This document shows positions 27,131 to 37,896 of a DNA stretch of 64,000 nucleotides, piece by piece. The DNA comes from Komagataeibacter swingsii. GTDB taxonomy: Bacteria > Pseudomonadota > Alphaproteobacteria > Acetobacterales > Acetobacteraceae. How positions within the stretch are numbered: position 1 is the first letter of the stretch; the number at the start of each line of letters is the position of its first letter. The notes under the pieces are model-generated. The model saw nothing but the letters and a program-made list of their open reading frames with translations. It had not been told where the DNA came from and did not search any database. The DNA is taken from the NCBI RefSeq assembly GCF_003207895.1, contig NZ_NKUB01000002.1:248001-312000 (forward strand), read 5' to 3'. Both the position numbers and the translations under genes were made by a program.

Positions 27131-28514
27131 GTCCTTCATCGCGCGTCTCCGCCCCGTGCTCGGGGACAAGATTTCCACCAATGCGACGGTCCGGCGGCAT
27201 CACGCCCATGGCGAGGGCTGGCAGTCCCCCGACCCGGCCACGCAGCCGGATGTGGTCGTATTCGCCCGGACGACGGAGGAGGTCGCAGCCATCGTCCGCG
27301 CCTGTCATGACCTGCACCTGCCGGTCATACCCTTCGGGGGCGGCACGTCGCTGGAGGGGCAGCTGACCGCGACAAAAGGCGGCATAAGCCTGGACCTGTC
27401 ACAGATGGACGCCGTTATCGACATCCGCCCGCAGGACCTGAGCTGCCGGGTGCAGGCGGGAGTGACGCGCCAGCAGCTGAACAGCCTGCTGCGCGGCGAC
27501 GGGCTGTTTTTTGCCGTGGACCCCGGAGGGGAAGCGACGCTGGGCGGCATGTGCGCCACCCGGGCATCCGGCACGGGGGCCGTGCGCTATGGCACGATGC
27601 GCGAGAACGTACTGGGCCTGACCGCGGTCATGGCGGATGGCAAGGTCATCCAGACGGGGGGCAATGTCCGCAAATCCGCGACCGGGTATGACCTGACCGG
27701 CCTGCTGATCGGATCGGAAGGCACGCTGGGCATCATTACGGAAATCCAGGCCCGTCTGCATCCGCTGCCCGAAACCATCCTGGGGGCGACCTGCCAGTTC
27801 GCCACGCTGGCGGACGCGGTGGATACCGCCACGTCCATCATTCAGGCTGGCCTGCCCATCGGGCGGCTGGAACTGCTGGATGACGTGCAGATGGATGCCT
27901 GTATCAAGTATTCGTCGCTGGAGGGCTACCGCCCCCTGCCGACCCTGTTCTTTGAACTGCATGCATCCCCCGCCTCGGTAACGGAACAGGCGGACCTGCT
28001 GCGCGAAATCACCGAATGCCATAACGGCCTGTCCTTCCGGGCATCCGCCAGCCCCGAGGAACGCACCCGGCTGTGGAAAGCCCGCCATGACGCCTTCTGG
28101 GCCTGCATGGCCTACCGGCCGGGATACAAGGGCATGACCACCGATGCCGTCGTGCCGATTTCCGCCATGACGGACATGATTACACTGGCCAGGCAGGACA
28201 TCGAGGACTCCGGCCTGGCGGCCCCCATCGTCGGCCATGTGGGGGATGGCAATTTCCATACCGTCATCCTGGTCCCGCCCGAACCCGATGGGTGGGCGCG
28301 CGCGCAGGCGCTGGACCACAAGATCATCCAGCGCGCCCTTGACCTCGGGGGGGCCATAAGCGGGGAACACGGCATTGGCATAGCCAAGCAGGCGTTCATG
28401 CACGCCCAGCACGGCAATGACGCGATTACGGTCATGCGCGCGATCAAGCAGGCGCTGGACCCGCGCAATATCCTCAATCCCGGCATGTTGCTGCCTGCGC
28501 CGGCCAACCCGTGA
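27117..28514 (+). CDS. FAD-linked D-2-hydroxyacid dehydrogenase (GlcD/LDHD-like)
   Basis: The 465-residue protein is of the vanillyl-alcohol-oxidase fold. The FAD loop [10 protein letters not shown] is at residues 72-81, [18 protein letters not shown] follows, and the C-terminal half has the HVGDGNFH metal/substrate histidines and GEHGIG. This is the layout of D-lactate dehydrogenases. It overlaps the HisC-like gene upstream and hutD downstream, so it is translated with them. A hydroxyacid made from histidine, imidazole-lactate, is a plausible substrate: its oxidation gives imidazole-pyruvate, which the HisC-like enzyme could convert to histidine. That is inference from context. Confidence 0.82.
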   Translation: MTAIESFIARLRPVLGDKISTNATVRRHHAHGEGWQSPDPATQPDVVVFARTTEEVAAIVRACHDLHLPVIPFGGGTSLEGQLTATKGGISLDLSQMDAVIDIRPQDLSCRVQAGVTRQQLNSLLRGDGLFFAVDPGGEATLGGMCATRASGTGAVRYGTMRENVLGLTAVMADGKVIQTGGNVRKSATGYDLTGLLIGSEGTLGIITEIQARLHPLPETILGATCQFATLADAVDTATSIIQAGLPIGRLELLDDVQMDACIKYSSLEGYRPLPTLFFELHASPASVTEQADLLREITECHNGLSFRASASPEERTRLWKARHDAFWACMAYRPGYKGMTTDAVVPISAMTDMITLARQDIEDSGLAAPIVGHVGDGNFHTVILVPPEPDGWARAQALDHKIIQRALDLGGAISGEHGIGIAKQAFMHAQHGNDAITVMRAIKQALDPRNILNPGMLLPAPANP

Positions 28515-29068
28515 CGCCGCGTGTGTTTTCCATCCAGTCGCTGCCCCTGAGCGCCTGGAAAAACGGGCAGGGCATGACGCGGCCCGTGGCCGAGGCACCC
28601 GGCTGGCGCGTCAGTATCGCAACCATTGGCCGGTCATGCGCCTTTTCCGCCTATCCCGGCCTGCAACGCCAGCAGGCATTGCTGTCCGGCGCCGGGCTGG
28701 AACTGGTCCTGCCCACGCGCGAACGCATGCGACTGGCCAGCGCGGGTCCGGTGCTGTCGTTTTCCGGCGCGGTTCCCCTTGCCTGCCATCTGGTCGGGGG
28801 TGCGGTCACCGTCCTGAACATCATGTTCGCACCCGGCAGGTTTCCCGATGCCGCAATCCGGTCAGTCACGACAACGTTCTTCCCCAATGCGGGAGCCGAT
28901 ACCATTATTGTGCCCGCAAGCGGTTCGTGGCGGACAACCTGTGCCAATAATACGGTCCATCATGTGACAACAGGTGAAATCCTGCGCGGCGCGGTATTGC
29001 ATATTGCGCCATTACCTGCCCCCGGCCAGCAATCCGCATTGTGTTATATTGCTTCATCATGTATGTAA
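28511..29068 (+). CDS. hutD: HutD family protein
   Basis: The 185-residue protein is of the HutD cupin-like family, recognised by WKNGQGMTRPVAE near the N-terminus, then W-RVSIATI, FSAYPGLQRQ and a two-fold cupin pattern. HutD is found in hut operons and was proposed to limit histidine pathway flux; its biochemistry is not settled. The GTG start overlaps the previous stop (GTGA), so coupling is tight. The typical acidic pocket residues are less clear here than in Pseudomonas HutD. Confidence 0.82.
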   Translation: MTPRVFSIQSLPLSAWKNGQGMTRPVAEAPGWRVSIATIGRSCAFSAYPGLQRQQALLSGAGLELVLPTRERMRLASAGPVLSFSGAVPLACHLVGGAVTVLNIMFAPGRFPDAAIRSVTTTFFPNAGADTIIVPASGSWRTTCANNTVHHVTTGEILRGAVLHIAPLPAPGQQSALCYIASSCM

Positions 29069-29069
29069 G
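29060..29069. promoter_or_regulatory. Partial HutC-type site before hutC
   Basis: TGTATGTAAG matches eight of ten positions of the palindrome and lies 85 bases upstream of the hutC start, at the end of hutD. This would fit autoregulation. Confidence 0.4.
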
Positions 29070-29153
29070 ACTGTGTCATGATAATGCGCAGGTCATTCCT
29101 TTTCCATCCGGCGCCGCACAGGTTGCCATAAACCATGAATTGAGTGCCGCAAT

Positions 29154-29879
29154 ATGGCTACAGGTATTGCTGAAACCCAGGCAATCACACGCTATGAACA
29201 GGTCAAGCAGTATATCACGGCACGCATAAAGCGGGGAGAATGGAAAGTCGGCCAGCGCCTGCCATCGGAAAGTGAACTGGTGGAAATCACCGGCGTATCG
29301 CGCATGACGGTACATCGCGCCCTGCGCGAACTGATGACGGAAGGCATGGTCACGCGCGCACAAGGCGTTGGCACCTTTGTCGCCCGCCCTGCGCCGCGCG
29401 CCGAACTGCTTCAGTTACATGATATTGCCGATGACATTATCGCCAGCGGCCATACCCACCATTCCCGTGTCATCACGCTGGACACGGCGCGGGCCGATGT
29501 TGACCTGGCCATGTCGTTTGACCAGCGCCCGGGCAGCAAGCTGTTCCATTCCGTGATCGTGCATTACGAGGACGACACCCCCCTGCAGGTGGAAGAACGG
29601 TATGTTTCGCCGCATTTTGCGCCGGACTACCTGAACCAGGATTTTTCCATCGCGCATCCACACCGGCACCTGTACCATATTGCCGAACCCGACGAGATCG
29701 AACACGTCATTTTCGCCATCACCCCGTCACAGGAACTCCAGCACCTGCTGGAACTGGAAACGCCGGAAGCCTGCCTGCAACTGGTGCGCCGCACATGGGT
29801 ACAGGACAGGATCGTGATGAAGGGCATCTTTACCTATCCCGGCAGCCGATACAGCCTGGGTGGCCGCCAGCATATGTAA
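29154..29879 (+). CDS. hutC: Histidine utilisation repressor HutC
   Basis: The 241-residue GntR-family protein of the HutC subfamily has an N-terminal winged helix (about residues 12-78; LPSESELVEITGVSRMTVHRALREL, then GVGTFVA) and a C-terminal UTRA ligand domain (about residues 95-235). HutC normally represses hut genes and is released by urocanate. The position after hutD and beside hutH/hutU, plus matching palindromes in nearby promoters, supports the assignment. The gene is convergent with the FMN dehydrogenase; the ends are only seven bases apart. Confidence 0.92.
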   Translation: MATGIAETQAITRYEQVKQYITARIKRGEWKVGQRLPSESELVEITGVSRMTVHRALRELMTEGMVTRAQGVGTFVARPAPRAELLQLHDIADDIIASGHTHHSRVITLDTARADVDLAMSFDQRPGSKLFHSVIVHYEDDTPLQVEERYVSPHFAPDYLNQDFSIAHPHRHLYHIAEPDEIEHVIFAITPSQELQHLLELETPEACLQLVRRTWVQDRIVMKGIFTYPGSRYSLGGRQHM

Positions 29880-29886
29880 GGGATGC

Positions 29887-31029
29887 TCAGGCCCGGCGCA
29901 GCACCTGCGTGCGCCGGGCCGCCAGTTCGGCCATGGTACGCAGCCCGGCCAGCCCCATGACGTCACGCACCTCCCCCGACAGGCCGGTTGTCAGGGCGTC
30001 CATGCCCTTGCGCCCCGCCGCCGCCAGCGCCCATGCCCACGGGCGACCCAATGCCACCCCGCATGCGCCCAGCGCCAGCGCGGTCACGATATCGCCCCCC
30101 TGCCGCACGCCGCTATCCAGCACGATCTCGCAGTGTTCCCCAACACTTTCCACAATTTCCGGCAGCACGGACAGCGTTGCGGGCGACGGGTCCATCTGTC
30201 GCCCGCCGTGGTTGGAGACTACCAGCGCATCCACCCCGTTTTCCACGCATTGCCGGGCATCATCGGCATCCATCACACCCTTGACGATCAGCCTGCCCCC
30301 CCATTCCTTGCGCAGCCATGCCAGATCCCGCCATGTCAGGGAGGGGTCAATGCCAGCGGCGGCATTCCGTGCCTCCTCCAGCAGGTTCCGGCCCATGCTG
30401 TAGGGGGCAAGATTGCCGATGCGGGCCTTTCCCGCCATCAGCATGCGCAGGCTCCATCCCGGCCTGCTGGCCATCGACAGCAACTGGGCGACTGACGGGC
30501 GCGTCATGCGCCGGAACCCGTTGCGCACATCACGCGCCCGCATGGGCGTAATGGCGGTATCCACTGTCAGGATAATGCCATCAATCCCGCATGCATGCGC
30601 GCGGCGCAGCATGTCACGCGTAAGCGCGCGATCCCTGAAGACATAGATCTGCGCCAGAAGGTCCACCCCCGGCACACGGGCCAGTTTTTCCATGGAAGCG
30701 ATGGAAAAGGTGGAAACGGCAAACGGGATACCCGCCCTTGCGGCTGCCTGCGCCGCCATGATGTCCCCGCCGGCATGCATCATGCCCGCGAAACCGACCG
30801 GTCCCAGCATGAACGGCGCCCCACGGGGCTTGCCCAGCCATGTGGACCCGATATCCACCTGCGACACATCCCGCAGGCAGCGCGGGACAATTTTCCAGTC
30901 AAGAAACGCTTGCCGGTTCGCCCGCATGGTAACTTCGCCATGCGCGCCGCCATTCACATAATCCCGAAACAGGCGCGGCAGGCGATGGCTGGCCGTCCGA
31001 CACAGGTCATCAACGCCCGAAAATTCCAT
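29887..31029 (-). CDS. FMN-dependent L-2-hydroxyacid dehydrogenase (LldD family)
   Basis: This 380-residue TIM-barrel flavoenzyme has the family signature SNHGGRQMD, with catalytic H274 and R277, an FMN-contacting lysine at K250 (LIVKGVMDADDA) and the C-terminal DSGVRQGGDIVTALALGA. Family members oxidise L-lactate, glycolate or mandelate. It lies between hutC and hutH, behind hutH on the same strand, separated by 96 bases. Together with the FAD D-specific enzyme across hutC it could convert both forms of imidazole-lactate to imidazole-pyruvate. The substrate is not shown by sequence. Confidence 0.84.
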   Translation of the reverse strand: MEFSGVDDLCRTASHRLPRLFRDYVNGGAHGEVTMRANRQAFLDWKIVPRCLRDVSQVDIGSTWLGKPRGAPFMLGPVGFAGMMHAGGDIMAAQAAARAGIPFAVSTFSIASMEKLARVPGVDLLAQIYVFRDRALTRDMLRRAHACGIDGIILTVDTAITPMRARDVRNGFRRMTRPSVAQLLSMASRPGWSLRMLMAGKARIGNLAPYSMGRNLLEEARNAAAGIDPSLTWRDLAWLRKEWGGRLIVKGVMDADDARQCVENGVDALVVSNHGGRQMDPSPATLSVLPEIVESVGEHCEIVLDSGVRQGGDIVTALALGACGVALGRPWAWALAAAGRKGMDALTTGLSGEVRDVMGLAGLRTMAELAARRTQVLRRA

Positions 31030-31125
31030 CGCCTGTTTTCCCCACGGTCGCGTTGCATCATTACCAGAAACATCCCTAACCCATTACTTTGAAATAATAA
31101 AGTCAGGAAAAACGTCCTATCCGCC

Positions 31126-32676
31126 CTATCCGACCCGCGGCAGGGCCACGTGCTGGCCAAGGCTCGCCACCAGGCTGCCATCCGCCAGCAGTTCCGCCGC
31201 CTTTTCGATATCAGGGGTAAACAGGCGATCGTGGTCAAAGAACGGAACATGCGCGCGCAGCACCTGCGCCGCCGCAACCAGCGGCCGCGATGACGACAGG
31301 GGTGCGAGGAAATCCAGCCCCTGCACCGCCGCAAGGTATTCCACCGCAAGGATGACGCGGACATTATCGACAATATCCGTCACCCGGCGGGCGGCGAAGG
31401 TTGCCATGCTGACGTGGTCTTCCTGATTTGCGGAAGTCGGCAGGCTGTCCACGGAAGCAGGATGGGCCAGCGTCTTGTTTTCCGATGCAAGGGCCGCAGC
31501 CGTGACCTGCGCGATCATGAAGCCGGAATTCAGGCCACTGTCATTGACCAGGAATGGCGGCAGGCCGCTCATCTGCGCATCGACCAGCAGGGCAAGGCGC
31601 CGTTCGGCAATCGCCCCGATTTCCGATACCGCAATCGCCATAAGGTCGGATGCGATCGCCACGGGTTCGGCATGGAAATTACCGCCGGAAATCATTTCAT
31701 CCGTATCGGCGAAATGAATGGGGTTGTCGGATACCGCATTCGCTTCCAGCAGCAGGATACCCGCCGCATGGCGCAGGCTGTCCAGGCAGGCCCCCATGAC
31801 CTGTGGCTGGCAGCGCAGGCAGTACGGGTCCTGCACGCGCTCGTCTTCCTCGACATGGGAGGCGCGAATGGCCGATCCCTGCATCAGCGCCCGATAGACG
31901 CTGGCGCATTCGATCTGGCCGCGCTGGCCACGCAGTTCATGCAGGCGTGGGTCGAAGGGCGCATCCGTGCCGCGCGCGGCGTCCAGCGTCAGGCCGCCGG
32001 TCGCAAGGGCGCATTGCAGCAGGCGTTCGGCGTCAAACAGGGCTGCCAGCGCCAGCGCGGTGGAAACCTGCGTGCCATTCAGCAGCGCCAGCCCTTCCTT
32101 CGGCCCCAGTTCCAGCGGCGCCAGTCCGGCCAGGCGCATCGCCTCGGCCCCGGTGCGCCTTTCGCCATTGAAAAAGGCCTCGCCCTCGCCGATCATCACC
32201 GCGCTCATATGCGCAAGCGGCGCCAGGTCGCCGGATGCGCCGACCGATCCCTTGTACGGGATAACCGGCACGACACCCCGTTCGAGCATGGTGATCAGCA
32301 ATTCGACCACTTCCGCCCGCACACCCGAAAAGCCACGGGCCAGCCCGTTCGCCTTCAGCAGCATGATCAGGCGCACGATACGCGCGGGCATCGGCTCCCC
32401 GATCCCTGCGGCATGGCTGAGCACGAGGTTGCGCTGCAGGTCGCGCAACTTGTCATCGGGAATACGCGTCTTGGCCAGCTTGCCAAAGCCGGTATTGACA
32501 CCGTAAACCGGCTCGCCACGTTCCACGATCCGGGTGACGGAGGCAGCCGCTTCATGCAGGTGCGCCACAGCGCCCGGCGCCAGTACCACATCCGGCCCGT
32601 CAAGGTAGAACTGGCGCATCTGCGCCAGTGTCAACTGGCCCGGTTCCAGCACCAGCCTGTCTGTTGTTGTCATCAT
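31126..32676 (-). CDS. hutH: Histidine ammonia-lyase HutH
   Basis: The 516-residue enzyme converts L-histidine to urocanate and ammonia. The self-forming MIO cofactor triplet A147-S148-G149 is in [12 protein letters not shown]. The YGVNTGFG tyrosine loop near residue 58 and the C-terminal [14 protein letters not shown] block are present. Length and motifs are normal for the family. It starts two bases after the hutU stop on the same strand, so hutU-hutH are one transcript. Confidence 0.96.
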   Translation of the reverse strand: MMTTTDRLVLEPGQLTLAQMRQFYLDGPDVVLAPGAVAHLHEAAASVTRIVERGEPVYGVNTGFGKLAKTRIPDDKLRDLQRNLVLSHAAGIGEPMPARIVRLIMLLKANGLARGFSGVRAEVVELLITMLERGVVPVIPYKGSVGASGDLAPLAHMSAVMIGEGEAFFNGERRTGAEAMRLAGLAPLELGPKEGLALLNGTQVSTALALAALFDAERLLQCALATGGLTLDAARGTDAPFDPRLHELRGQRGQIECASVYRALMQGSAIRASHVEEDERVQDPYCLRCQPQVMGACLDSLRHAAGILLLEANAVSDNPIHFADTDEMISGGNFHAEPVAIASDLMAIAVSEIGAIAERRLALLVDAQMSGLPPFLVNDSGLNSGFMIAQVTAAALASENKTLAHPASVDSLPTSANQEDHVSMATFAARRVTDIVDNVRVILAVEYLAAVQGLDFLAPLSSSRPLVAAAQVLRAHVPFFDHDRLFTPDIEKAAELLADGSLVASLGQHVALPRVG

Positions 32677-32677
32677 T

Positions 32678-34375
32678 TCAGCTCTTTCGCGTAATCATGG
32701 GCAGGTCCAGCCCTTTTTCACTGGCGCAGGAAACCGCGATGTCGTAGCCGGCATCCGCATGGCGCATCACGCCGGTAGCCGGGTCGTTCCACAGCACGCG
32801 CTCAAGCCGCCGGGTCGCGCCCTCGCTCCCGTCCGCCACGATCACCATCCCGGCATGCTGGGAAAAGCCCATGCCCACGCCCCCCCCATGGTGCAGGGAA
32901 ACCCACGTCGCACCCGACGCCGTATTGAGCAGCGCATTGAGCAGCGGCCAGTCCGACACGGCATCGCTTCCGTCGCGCATGGCTTCGGTTTCACGGTTGG
33001 GACTGGCGACCGAACCGCTGTCCAGATGGTCACGGCCAATCACGATCGGCCCCTTCAGTTCCCCTTTGGCCACCATTTCATTGAATGCGAGGCCAAGGCG
33101 GTGCCGGTCCCCCAGGCCAACCCAGCAGATACGCGACGGCAGGCCCTGGAACTGGATTTTCTCACGCGCCATATCCAGCCAGTTATGCAGGTGATGGTCG
33201 TCGGGCAGCAATTCCTTTACCTTCTGGTCCGTGCGGTAGATGTCCTCGGGGTCACCGGACAGGGCGGCCCAGCGGAACGGGCCGATCCCACGGCAGAACA
33301 GCGGGCGGATATAGGCGGGCACGAAACCGGGGAAGGCAAAGGCGTCCGCGCAACCGGCCTCGTACGCCATCTGGCGGATATTGTTGCCGTAATCGAAGGT
33401 CGGGATGCCCAGCTTGTGGAACGCCACCATCGCCTCGACATGCAGGCGCATCGACTCCTTTGCCGCCTTTTCCACGGCCGCGGGATTGGTAATGCGCATC
33501 TTTTCCGCCTGTTCCAGCGTCCACCCCGCGGGCAGGTAGCCATTGAGCGGATCATGCGCCGATGTCTGGTCCGTCACCGCATCGGGATGGATGCCACGGC
33601 GCACCAGTTCGGGGAACACTTCGGCCGCATTGCCCAGCAGGCCGACCGAAACGGGTCTGCCGCTGCGGGTTGCTTCGGCAATCAGTTCCAGCGCCTCGTC
33701 AAGGCTGTCCACCCTGCGGTCGAGATAGCCGGTTTCCAGCCGTTTCTGGATACGGCCGGGCTGGCATTCCACCGCCAGCATGGACGCGCCCGCCATGACT
33801 GCGGCCAGCGGCTGCGCGCCGCTCATGCCGCCAAGGCCGCCGGTCAGTATCCAGCGTCCCTTCAGGTTGCCGCCGTAGTACTGGCGACCCATTTCCACAA
33901 AGGTTTCATACGTGCCCTGCACGATCCCCTGCGAGCCGATGTAGATCCATGAACCCGCCGTCATCTGGCCGTACATCATGAGGCCAAGCCGGTCGAGTTC
34001 GTTGAATTTATCCCAGTTCGCCCAATGCGGCACGATATTGGAATTGGCGATCAGCACGCGCGGCGCATCGGCGTGGGTGCGGAAGATGCCCACGGGCTTG
34101 CCGGACTGCACCAGCAGCGTCTGGTCGTCTTCCAGGCCGCGCAGGCACGCAACGATGCGGTCATAACACGACCAGTTGCGGGCGGCCCTGCCGATACCAC
34201 CATATACAACCAGTTCGGACGGGTTTTCGGCCACGTCGGGATCAAGGTTGTTCATCAACATGCGCAAGGCCCCTTCGGTCTGCCAGCTACGCGCTGTCAA
34301 CTGGGAACCGTGGGGGGCACGGATCACGCGGTCGTTTGCCATGCGATCGTTACAGGGGGATGGGGTCTCGGTCAT
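32678..34375 (-). CDS. hutU: Urocanate hydratase HutU
   Basis: The 565-residue NAD-dependent enzyme adds water to urocanate to give imidazolone-propionate. Diagnostic segments are [32 protein letters not shown] (NAD binding), [12 protein letters not shown] and the C-terminal [14 protein letters not shown] region. The length is normal. It is the first gene of the hutUH unit, divergent from an NCS1 permease across 286 bases that hold a HutC-like site. Confidence 0.97.
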   Translation of the reverse strand: MTETPSPCNDRMANDRVIRAPHGSQLTARSWQTEGALRMLMNNLDPDVAENPSELVVYGGIGRAARNWSCYDRIVACLRGLEDDQTLLVQSGKPVGIFRTHADAPRVLIANSNIVPHWANWDKFNELDRLGLMMYGQMTAGSWIYIGSQGIVQGTYETFVEMGRQYYGGNLKGRWILTGGLGGMSGAQPLAAVMAGASMLAVECQPGRIQKRLETGYLDRRVDSLDEALELIAEATRSGRPVSVGLLGNAAEVFPELVRRGIHPDAVTDQTSAHDPLNGYLPAGWTLEQAEKMRITNPAAVEKAAKESMRLHVEAMVAFHKLGIPTFDYGNNIRQMAYEAGCADAFAFPGFVPAYIRPLFCRGIGPFRWAALSGDPEDIYRTDQKVKELLPDDHHLHNWLDMAREKIQFQGLPSRICWVGLGDRHRLGLAFNEMVAKGELKGPIVIGRDHLDSGSVASPNRETEAMRDGSDAVSDWPLLNALLNTASGATWVSLHHGGGVGMGFSQHAGMVIVADGSEGATRRLERVLWNDPATGVMRHADAGYDIAVSCASEKGLDLPMITRKS

Positions 34376-34400
34376 AGCGTCGGATCACCTTGCATGCACT

Positions 34401-34410
34401 TGTATATATC
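34401..34410. promoter_or_regulatory. HutC-type site before hutU
   Basis: TGTATATATC, eight of ten positions of the palindrome, lies 26 bases upstream of the hutU start, where a repressor would block transcription. Confidence 0.5.
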
Positions 34411-34661
34411 ACTACTTAGCGCATATCGATTTTGTCCTGTCAATCCATACCCGGAATGATATGATGTTTTCCCGCGGCGACAGGCACGGCGGCAACCGTA
34501 CTGGACGGCGCGGACTGCCCTTAACTTCAGCATCGCATATATTTTTTTGTTGCGTTGGGACAGAATAAGTTATGCAGGCAAATGCAATGCATCACTTACG
34601 ATAGGCACAAAGCCCCCATCCCGTACAGGGGACGCCATATCGTTACGGAGTATATTTCCTG

Positions 34662-36062
34662 ATGGCAGAAACGGTTCCGACAAAAATCGAATCCGCGACC
34701 ATATACCGTATCCCGCTGGACCAGCGGCACGGACGGCCCCGCGACCTGTTTACGATATGGTTCGGTTCCAACCTGATGATGCTGACAGTCGTGACCGGGT
34801 CGCTGGCGACAAGTGTCTTTGGCCTGCCGTTCCTGCCCGCGCTTGCCGCCATCGTCGCGGGCAACATGGTCGGCGCCATCTTCATGGCGCTTCATGCCGC
34901 GCAGGGGCCGCGCCTTGGCGTGCCGCAGATGGTCCAGACACGCGGCCAGTTCGGCATGGTCGGCGCGGTGCCGATCACGGCCCTTATCGTCATCATGTAC
35001 GTGGGTTTCGCCGCGTCCAACCTGGTGCTGGGGGGTGAAGGGCTGCAGTTCATCCTGCCGCATCTCAGCCGGATGGGGGGCATCCTGATCATCCAGGCGC
35101 TGTCCGTCATTCCGGCCATTTACGGTTATGTCATGATCCATACGGCCGCACGGATCATGACATGGGTATGCGGGGTCGCCATCATGCTGTGCCTGTGCCT
35201 TGTCAGCTGGGAACATGGCGCCGACCTGCTGCGCGCAGGCCACGCCCATGTCAGCACGCATGGCATACTGGGCACGATTTCAACCGCCGCCCTGTGGCAG
35301 ATTGCCTATGCCCCTTACGTATCTGATTCATCACGCTACCTGCCCCCCGGCCCGGAAGGGGAGCGCAAGGCGTTCCATGCCAGTTTCTGGGGCGCGGTGC
35401 TGGGGTCGGTGCTGCCCATGGCGCTGGGGGCCATGATCGGCCTGCTGGCCAACGGGCATAATATTGTAGCAACGCTGGGGCAGATGCTGCATGGCGCGGT
35501 CGTGCCGGTGCTGTGCGCCCTGTCGCTCAGCATTGCGGTGGCCAATGCAATGAATGTCTATTGTGGCGCCCTGTCCACCCTGACGATCATCCAGACCTTT
35601 GTCTCCACCCGCAGGCACCAGAAGGCGCTGCGCCTTGCCATTACGTCGGTGCTGCTGATGATCGCGCTGCTTATGGCCGTGTTCATGGCCCGCAGTTTCA
35701 TGGCGCTGTATAGCGAATTCCTTGAACTGCTGATGTCCGTCATGATCCCGTGGACTGCGATCAACCTGACGGATTACTACCTGATCCACCGTGGCGAATA
35801 TGATGTGGAGGCCTTTTTCCACCCTACGGGCGGCCGTTATGGCCGTTACAACAAACCGGCCTTCATCTGTTATTTCATCGGCATCCTGATCCAGATCCCC
35901 TTCCTGTCCAATGCCCTGTTCACCGGCCCCATGGCGCGGCTGGTGCATGGGGTGGACCTGTCATGGATTGTGGGACTGGTTGTTACCACGCCCCTGTACT
36001 GGTGGGCGGCCGGGCGTTACTCACGCCCCGTACCGGCCGGCCTTGCCGCCACGGCGGATTGA
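34662..36062 (+). CDS. NCS1-family permease 1
   Basis: The 466-residue integral membrane protein has about 12 membrane helices and NCS1 features such as GNMVGAIFMALHAAQGPRLGVPQM near the start, QIAYAPYVSDSSRYLP in the middle and PWTAINLTDYYLIHRGEYD. The family imports cytosine, purines, hydantoins, allantoin or thiamine. Being divergent from hutU with a shared HutC-type site, it may import urocanate or another imidazole. It resembles permease 2 at 48027 over its length. Confidence 0.87.
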   Translation: MAETVPTKIESATIYRIPLDQRHGRPRDLFTIWFGSNLMMLTVVTGSLATSVFGLPFLPALAAIVAGNMVGAIFMALHAAQGPRLGVPQMVQTRGQFGMVGAVPITALIVIMYVGFAASNLVLGGEGLQFILPHLSRMGGILIIQALSVIPAIYGYVMIHTAARIMTWVCGVAIMLCLCLVSWEHGADLLRAGHAHVSTHGILGTISTAALWQIAYAPYVSDSSRYLPPGPEGERKAFHASFWGAVLGSVLPMALGAMIGLLANGHNIVATLGQMLHGAVVPVLCALSLSIAVANAMNVYCGALSTLTIIQTFVSTRRHQKALRLAITSVLLMIALLMAVFMARSFMALYSEFLELLMSVMIPWTAINLTDYYLIHRGEYDVEAFFHPTGGRYGRYNKPAFICYFIGILIQIPFLSNALFTGPMARLVHGVDLSWIVGLVVTTPLYWWAAGRYSRPVPAGLAATAD

Positions 36063-36097
36063 GGCCGTCCCCGATCGGCCCCGCGTTTCCCGCCCGT

Positions 36098-37714
36098 TTA
36101 TCGCCGCCGGTCTGACAGGATCATATCGGCGGCTTTTTCAGCAATCATGATACAGGGCGCATTGGTATTGCCGCTGACAAGCGTCGGCATGATCGAGGCA
36201 TCGGCAATCCGCAGTCCCGTCATGCCCCGCACCTTCAGCTCAGGCGTCACCACCGCGTCCCCATCCATGCCCATCCGGCATGTGCCGGCGGGGTGGAAGA
36301 CGGTACTCGCACTGCGCCTGATATAGGCCATCAGCTCGTCATCGGTTACAACCTCCGGGCCGGGCGCCATTTCGCGCCCACGAATACCGTCGAAAGCCGG
36401 GGCACGGATGATCTGGCGCGCCAGGCGAATGCCTTCCCTCAGGACCTCTCCATCACGGGGATCATGCAGGAAACGAAAATCGATCTGGATATCCCGCGCC
36501 CCATTGCGGCCCGGACGGATCTCCCCCCGGCTACGCGGACGCAGCACACAGGTATGAATGGCAAAGCCATGCCCCATTTCAAACAGGCGCCCCCGATGGC
36601 TGCGGAAACCGGGTACGAAATGGAACTGGACATCCGGCACGCCATCCGCCAGCTTCGTACGGGCGAAGCCACCTGCTTCCACATAATTGGTTGTCAGCCA
36701 CCCCTTGCGCCACAGGGCGTATTGATGCGGGGAAGACAGGACCGCAGGCAGTGATTTCCATGAAAAGCCAAGGCTGCGGGCCTCGTCCGAGCGCACGGTG
36801 ACAAGGCCGTCCAGATGGTCCTGCAGGTTCTGCCCCACCCCCGGCAGGTCATGGATAACCGATATCCCTGCCCGCATCAGGTCATCCCCCCGTCCGATCC
36901 CCGACGCCATGAGGATGGCGGGAGAGCCGATGGCGCCTGCCGACAGCACGGTTTCCCGCTGGGCGAACAGGGCGGAGCGTTGTCCACCATGAACCACATT
37001 GACCCCCTCTACCCTGCCCTGCCGGATAACCAGGGATTTGACGGTGACACCCGTCACAATATGCAGGTTGGGCCGATGGCGTATCGGATGCACGAAGGCA
37101 CGATAGGCACTCAGCCGTTTTCCATCGCGCTGCGTGACATTGTAGATGCCGACACCTTCAAGGATACCGCCGTTGAAATCGGGGTTTTCCGCCTGCCCGG
37201 CCTGTTCGGCCGCTTTGATAAACATACGCGACAGGGGATTGGCCTCACGCGGGGCGGTGACATCCAACTCCCCCGCCACCCCATGAAAGCGGGGATCAAG
37301 GCCAAGGCAGTCATGTTCCGATTTCATGAAGTATTTCAGCACCGAGGCATAATCCCACCCGGCACATCCCTGCGCTGACCAGCCATCGTAATCCGAGCGG
37401 TCGCCCCGGATGTAGATCATGCTGTTCATTATGCTGGACCCCCCAAGGCCCCGCCCGCGCGGCACATGGATGCGGCGGTTGTCGAGGCCGGGCTGCGGCA
37501 CCGAGAAAAACTGGTAGGCCAGCTTCCGGCTTTTATACAGCGTCAGGGTGCCGGCGGGAATCTGGATGCGGGGCGTGTTATCGCGGCCCCCTTCCTCAAT
37601 CAGGCAGACCCGGTTACGTGGATCGGCGCTCAACCGATTGGCCAGCACGCAGCCCGAGGAGCCGCCCCCGACAATGATATAGTCAAATTCACGAGGAAAG
37701 GACGCCTGCCGCAT
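36098..37714 (-). CDS. GMC-family FAD alcohol oxidoreductase
   Basis: The 538-residue protein has the ADP-binding VGGGSSG (about residues 15-21), GGSSIMNSMIYIRG (GMC signature 1), GAIGSPAILMASGIG (signature 2) and the C-terminal catalytic HPAGTCRMG with the later N of SGNTNAPCIM. This is the choline dehydrogenase / alcohol oxidoreductase branch. No signal peptide is seen. It follows a TonB receptor on the same strand and is convergent with the permease. The substrate is unknown; a primary alcohol of an imidazole compound (for example histidinol or imidazole-ethanol) is one idea from context. Confidence 0.82.
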   Translation of the reverse strand: MRQASFPREFDYIIVGGGSSGCVLANRLSADPRNRVCLIEEGGRDNTPRIQIPAGTLTLYKSRKLAYQFFSVPQPGLDNRRIHVPRGRGLGGSSIMNSMIYIRGDRSDYDGWSAQGCAGWDYASVLKYFMKSEHDCLGLDPRFHGVAGELDVTAPREANPLSRMFIKAAEQAGQAENPDFNGGILEGVGIYNVTQRDGKRLSAYRAFVHPIRHRPNLHIVTGVTVKSLVIRQGRVEGVNVVHGGQRSALFAQRETVLSAGAIGSPAILMASGIGRGDDLMRAGISVIHDLPGVGQNLQDHLDGLVTVRSDEARSLGFSWKSLPAVLSSPHQYALWRKGWLTTNYVEAGGFARTKLADGVPDVQFHFVPGFRSHRGRLFEMGHGFAIHTCVLRPRSRGEIRPGRNGARDIQIDFRFLHDPRDGEVLREGIRLARQIIRAPAFDGIRGREMAPGPEVVTDDELMAYIRRSASTVFHPAGTCRMGMDGDAVVTPELKVRGMTGLRIADASIMPTLVSGNTNAPCIMIAEKAADMILSDRRR

Positions 37715-37846
37715 CGATTTACATACCTTGTCACAATCATGATAATATCATGCATGTATTGCACAGGGCTGAAATCGTAATGTTCGCCCGGCACAGGGCA
37801 ACAACAAAAAACATGCCGGATGGATAGCCAGAACCTATACAGATGC

Positions 37847-37880
37847 AAAAAAGGGCCATGCCCGCAGGCATGACCCCTTT
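37847..37880 (-). terminator. Terminator of TonB receptor 2
   Basis: A ten-base stem (GGGCCATGCC against GGCATGACCC, one G-U type pair) with a four-base loop and a run of six T on the minus strand lies 17 bases after the receptor stop. Confidence 0.88.
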
Positions 37881-37896
37881 GTGAACCGCAACCGGG

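Noticed and set aside
37748-37762. HutC-type site before the GMC gene
   Set aside because: ATGCATGTATTGCA is only loosely similar to the palindrome, so it was not counted.
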